From contig CAJUFO010000008.1 of assembly GCA_910585615.1 (NCBI GenBank), positions 1 to 64,000 on the forward strand: a stretch of 64,000 nt of DNA, read 5' to 3'. The DNA comes from an uncultured Acetatifactor sp. Lineage in GTDB: Bacteria; Bacillota; Clostridia; Lachnospirales; Lachnospiraceae. The position numbers and the translations under genes were made by a program. The notes under the pieces were generated by a model that was not told the origin of the DNA, ran no database searches, and worked only from the letters and a program-made list of their open reading frames with translations. This document shows, piece by piece, positions 61,116-64,000 of this stretch. Within the stretch, counting starts at the first letter, position 1. Each line of letters opens with the position of its first letter.

Positions 61116-61637
61116 ATGAACACAATCGTAATCTACAATTCCCAGACAGGATTTACGGAAAGGTACGCAAAGTGGATAGCGGAAGCGGCGGGTGCCCGCT
61201 GCCTGTCCTTATCGGAGGCAAAGAAGCGGAATCTGGAGAAATACGACGCAATCGTCTTCGGCAGCTGGGCCTGCGCGGGAGGCATCAGCAAGCTGGGCTG
61301 GTTCAAGGGGAACCTGGAACGATGGGCCGGCAGAAAGCTGATCGTGTTCTGCGTGGGCGCAAGCCCCATGGACAGCCCGGATATAGCCCCCGCCCTCAGG
61401 CAGAATTTCACGGAATCGGAACTCGCGAAAGTGAAAGCATTCTACTGCCCCGGCGGCCTGAACTATGAGAAAATGTCCGCTCCCTCCAGGCTCATGATGA
61501 AGATGTTCCGAAAGACCCTGCAGGCCAAAAGGGACAAGACAGAGGACCAGCGGGAAATGCTGAAAATAATTTCCGCTTCCTATGACATATCGGACAGGAA
61601 ATATATCCAGCCAATCCTGGAATGCCTGAAAGATTAG
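61116..61637 (+). CDS. flavodoxin-domain protein
   Basis: A 173-residue protein with the flavodoxin FMN-phosphate loop YNSQTGFTERYAKWIAE at the N-terminus (residues about 7-23) and the strand YDAIVFGSWACAGGIS (about 43-58). It resembles HemG-like and stress-related long-chain flavodoxin proteins of Lachnospiraceae. It should bind FMN and carry electrons or act as a small oxidoreductase. It lies 58 bases after the MarR gene, with GGGAGG before ATG 61116, and is probably repressed with it. Confidence 0.87.
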   Translation: MNTIVIYNSQTGFTERYAKWIAEAAGARCLSLSEAKKRNLEKYDAIVFGSWACAGGISKLGWFKGNLERWAGRKLIVFCVGASPMDSPDIAPALRQNFTESELAKVKAFYCPGGLNYEKMSAPSRLMMKMFRKTLQAKRDKTEDQREMLKIISASYDISDRKYIQPILECLKD

Positions 61638-61664
61638 GCTCATGGTCTTCGGGCGGGGCCTGCC

Positions 61665-61808
61665 TTATGCCGCAGGCATCCCCATATCATCCCCAAAAGT
61701 CGCAAGGTTACCCAAATCAGGAAAAACAACTGATATTTTACCCTCTTCTTCGTAGAAAACAGCCGGGTATACATAGTTCACAAATCGATACTCCTTTCCG
61801 GGAATCAT
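61665..61808 (-). pseudogene. truncated HicB-type antitoxin remnant
   Basis: Directly after the nadE stop codon a short frame encodes VNYVYPAVFYEEEGKISVVF and PDLGNLATFGDD, the N-terminal strand region of HicB antitoxins, then stops after six more codons (TAA 61665-61667). The rest of HicB, including any DNA-binding tail, and the HicA toxin are absent. Either ATG 61808 or GTG 61781 (with GGAAAGGAG upstream) could start it. It is a fragment and not a working toxin-antitoxin pair. Confidence 0.75.
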
Positions 61809-61809
61809 C

Positions 61810-63729
61810 TCAGCCCCGGCCCAACCCCTCCGCCTCCGCCAGCCAGAGGCTTACGCTTGCGTCCGAGGGCATGCGCAGGTCCCCTCTGGGCGAAAGCGCC
61901 ACGCTTCCCACCTTGGGCCCGTCCGGCAGGCAGGAACGCTTAAACTGCTGGGCGAAGAACCTCCTGTAAAAGGTCTTCAGCCATTTCAGGATTACAGCGT
62001 CCTCATACAGCCCTTTGAACGCCAGCTTCGCCACCCGGTACACCTTGGCCGGGGAGTAGCCGCAGCGCAGCATATAGTACAGGAAGAAATCATGCAGCTC
62101 ATAAGGCCCCACATAGTCCTCCGTCCGCTGGGAGATTGCCCCATCCACCGGCGGCAGAAGCTCCGGGCTCACCGGCGTGTCAAGCACGTCTCTCAGCACA
62201 TCTTCCAGCGCTTTGTCGTTACAGGTATCCGCATAATATTCCACCAGATGCCGCACCAGGGTCTTCGGCACCCCCGCGTTCACCCCATACATGGACATGT
62301 GATCCCCATTGTAGGTTGCCCAGCCCAGGGCCAGCTCGGACATGTCCCCTGTTCCGATCACAAGGCCTCCCACACGGTTCGCGATGTCCATCAGCACCTG
62401 GGTCCGCTCCCTGGCCTGGCCGTTCTCATAGGTCACGTCATGATTGGCCATGTCCTGGCCGATGTCCTCAAAATGCACCTGTACCGCCTCTTTGATGTCC
62501 ACCTCCTCCAGCGTGGCCCCCAGCGTCCGGGCCAGCAGGCAGGCGTTCTCATAGGTCCTGTCCGTGGTGCCGAAGCAGGGCATGGTCACCGCCACGATTG
62601 CCCCCCTGTCCAGTCCCAGCATGTCGAATGTGCGCACGGTGACAAGCAGCGCCAGAGTGGAATCCAGCCCGCCGGAGATACCCAGCACCGCCGTCTTCGC
62701 CCCCGTATGCTCGTATCTCTTTTTCAGGCCGCAGGACTGGATGGACAGGATCTCCTCGCAGCGCCTCCTTCTCTTCTCCGCATCCCCCGGCACGAAAGGC
62801 AGGGCAGGGAAACTGCGCTGCAGATCCGTCTCCGCCACCTCCAGCCGGAAAGGCACCTTCACATAAGCGGCCTCCGGCTCCTTGCCGAAGGTTCCCATGC
62901 GCCGCCTGTCCGCCAGGAGCTTCCAGACGTCGATGTCGCCGTAGAGGGTCTCGCAGGTGAACCTCTTCACCTGGGCCAGGATCGTGCCGTTCTCCGCAAT
63001 CAGGTTGTGCCCGCCGAACACCAGATCCTGGGTGGACTCCCCCTCCCCGGCGGAGGCGTACACATAGCCGCAGAGCAGACGGGCGCTTACGGATTTCACC
63101 AAAAGCTCCCGGTACTCGTCCTTGCCTATGGTCTCGTTGGAGGCGGACAGGTTGGCGATGACAGTGGCCCCTTTCAGGGCATGGTTCACCGCCGGGGCGT
63201 CCGCCACCCACAAATCCTCGCATATCTCGCAGCCCACGGTAAGGCCGTGGACAGTCTCGCAGGAAAACAGGATATTGGTGCCGAAAGGAACCGTTCTGCC
63301 CATGAAAGGAAAAGGCACAGGCTCCGCATTGCCCTCCGCGAAGTGCCTCCCCTCGTAGAATTCCGCATAGGAGGGGATATTGGCCTTGGGAATCATCCCC
63401 AGGATTTCCCCGTCCCGGAGCACGGCGGCCACATTGTAGAGCCTGCCCTCCCGCTCCAGGGGCAGCCCCACCATCACCAAAGCATCCTTCCCCCGGGTGC
63501 GTTCCGCGATGCACAGCAGCTGTGCGGAGGCCTCCCGCAACAGGATTTCCTGCAAAAACAGGTCCCCGCAGGTATATCCCGTGATGCACAGCTCCGGGAA
63601 CACGATGATCTTCGCGCCATTTTTACAGGCTTCCTCCAGCCTCTCGCAGATGACCCCCGCATTGTAGGCCGGGTCGGCCACCCTGATTTTGGGCGTCACT
63701 GCCGCCACCTTGATGAATCCCTGCTCCAT
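61810..63729 (-). CDS. nadE: glutamine-dependent NAD+ synthetase
   Basis: A 639-residue two-domain enzyme making NAD from deamido-NAD. The N-terminal nitrilase-type glutaminase (about residues 1-290) has the catalytic Glu in FPELCITGYTCGDLF (about residue 46) and the Cys in GCEICEDLW (about residue 170). The C-terminal synthetase has the pyrophosphate loop GISGGLDSTLAL (about residue 356). Length is normal for the glutamine-dependent form. The start at 63729 follows an AGAGAGGA site. It is read after hslO on the same strand. Confidence 0.96.
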   Translation of the reverse strand: MEQGFIKVAAVTPKIRVADPAYNAGVICERLEEACKNGAKIIVFPELCITGYTCGDLFLQEILLREASAQLLCIAERTRGKDALVMVGLPLEREGRLYNVAAVLRDGEILGMIPKANIPSYAEFYEGRHFAEGNAEPVPFPFMGRTVPFGTNILFSCETVHGLTVGCEICEDLWVADAPAVNHALKGATVIANLSASNETIGKDEYRELLVKSVSARLLCGYVYASAGEGESTQDLVFGGHNLIAENGTILAQVKRFTCETLYGDIDVWKLLADRRRMGTFGKEPEAAYVKVPFRLEVAETDLQRSFPALPFVPGDAEKRRRRCEEILSIQSCGLKKRYEHTGAKTAVLGISGGLDSTLALLVTVRTFDMLGLDRGAIVAVTMPCFGTTDRTYENACLLARTLGATLEEVDIKEAVQVHFEDIGQDMANHDVTYENGQARERTQVLMDIANRVGGLVIGTGDMSELALGWATYNGDHMSMYGVNAGVPKTLVRHLVEYYADTCNDKALEDVLRDVLDTPVSPELLPPVDGAISQRTEDYVGPYELHDFFLYYMLRCGYSPAKVYRVAKLAFKGLYEDAVILKWLKTFYRRFFAQQFKRSCLPDGPKVGSVALSPRGDLRMPSDASVSLWLAEAEGLGRG

Positions 63730-63838
63730 GCCATCCTCTCTTTCCCATCCGTTATTCCGTTTTCCGGCAGGTTTTTGTTAGTCTCCTCTAACTACGGTCT
63801 TCCCCCGACCGCTTTCACTGCCTGCCGCGCCCACTGCC

Positions 63839-64000
63839 TTACGGCAGCCTGCTCCTCCGATAGATTCCCTTCAGCTCTTCCACGCTGAACCTGTAATGGG
63901 TATTGCAGAAGTGGCAGTTCACCTCCACCTCCCGGCCCTCGCGGATCATGTCCTGAATCTCCTTCTTCCCCAGGCTGATCAGCACCTTCTCAATCCGCTC
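63839..64000 (-). CDS. hslO: Hsp33 redox-regulated chaperone, C-terminal end (partial)
   Basis: The window ends inside this gene; only the last 53 codons are present. They read KERIEKVLISLGKKEIQ-type sequence (from ERIEKVLIS on), then the zinc-binding CHFCNTHYRF and a short basic tail. The CxxC pair of the redox-switch domain is intact. Hsp33 becomes an active holdase when these cysteines oxidise. The gene is upstream of nadE on the same strand. Confidence 0.88.
   Translation of the reverse strand, partial: ERIEKVLISLGKKEIQDMIREGREVEVNCHFCNTHYRFSVEELKGIYRRSRLP

Overview
The window looks like chromosome from a GC-rich, spore-forming Firmicute, most likely a Lachnospiraceae (Clostridium cluster XIVa) gut-type bacterium. 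The support is a Spo0A-type DNA-binding protein, GerM- and SpoVB-like proteins, a T-box, GatCAB with AspRS, the LL-diaminopimelate aminotransferase route, BceAB-type modules, and strong AGGAGG ribosome sites. This is inferred from gene content; no rRNA or tRNA is present to place it. Most of the window is ordinary chromosome read on the minus strand, with small accessory patches and several decayed genes.

Layout. 1-7.5 kb: small membrane protein, rqcH, a MurJ/SpoVB-type flippase with glgA, a Spo0A-like protein that has no receiver domain, and holA. 7.5-13.6 kb: a sugar cluster of three TIM-barrel isomerase/epimerases and two Gfo/Idh/MocA dehydrogenases next to an AraC regulator, with no transporter. 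13.7-24.7 kb: comEC and comEA flank an ABC-2 exporter with its two-component system, and a second response regulator/kinase pair followed by a GerM-domain lipoprotein. 24.9-33.6 kb: a YdcZ-type transporter, an orphan solute-binding protein, and argD, argB, argJ and argC broken up by acetyltransferases, a flavin-oxidase-like gene and a Fic pseudogene. 33.8-40.7 kb (plus strand): FIST protein with a soluble chemoreceptor, then a BceRS-BceAB peptide-resistance module. 40.8-47.6 kb: EamA transporter, cardiolipin synthase, two truncated genes joined head to head, guaB, and two small membrane proteins. 47.8-59.3 kb: gatB-gatA-gatC-aspS under a T-box, a membrane protein, dapL-dapF, and an ANTAR antiterminator with glnA and its attenuator-like leader. 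59.4-64 kb: FMN_bind-like protein, a frameshifted prolyl-tRNA deacylase remnant, a MarR-flavodoxin operon, a HicB remnant, nadE and the end of hslO.

The most unusual signal is a family of four dispersed, non-coding, about 100-155 nt repeats (11487-11640, 24805-24904, 51157-51300, 57012-57145). All have the same orientation and each starts at, or within a few bases of, the stop codon of a minus-strand gene. They differ in sequence but keep their stems by paired base changes, which points to a selected RNA (or DNA) structure: a three-way junction followed by a separate hairpin. Other notable points are an aspS-gatCAB T-box whose specifier reads GAAC (Asn and Glu codons overlapping), a shared TTCATA-N5-TTCAT operator in front of a two-component system and the exporter next to it, in-frame short tandem repeats inside ComEC and cardiolipin synthase, and several gene remnants (Fic, sugar permease, AraC, prolyl-tRNA deacylase, HicB).

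All coordinates, alignments and foldings were done by eye from the sequence; no database search or folding program was run.
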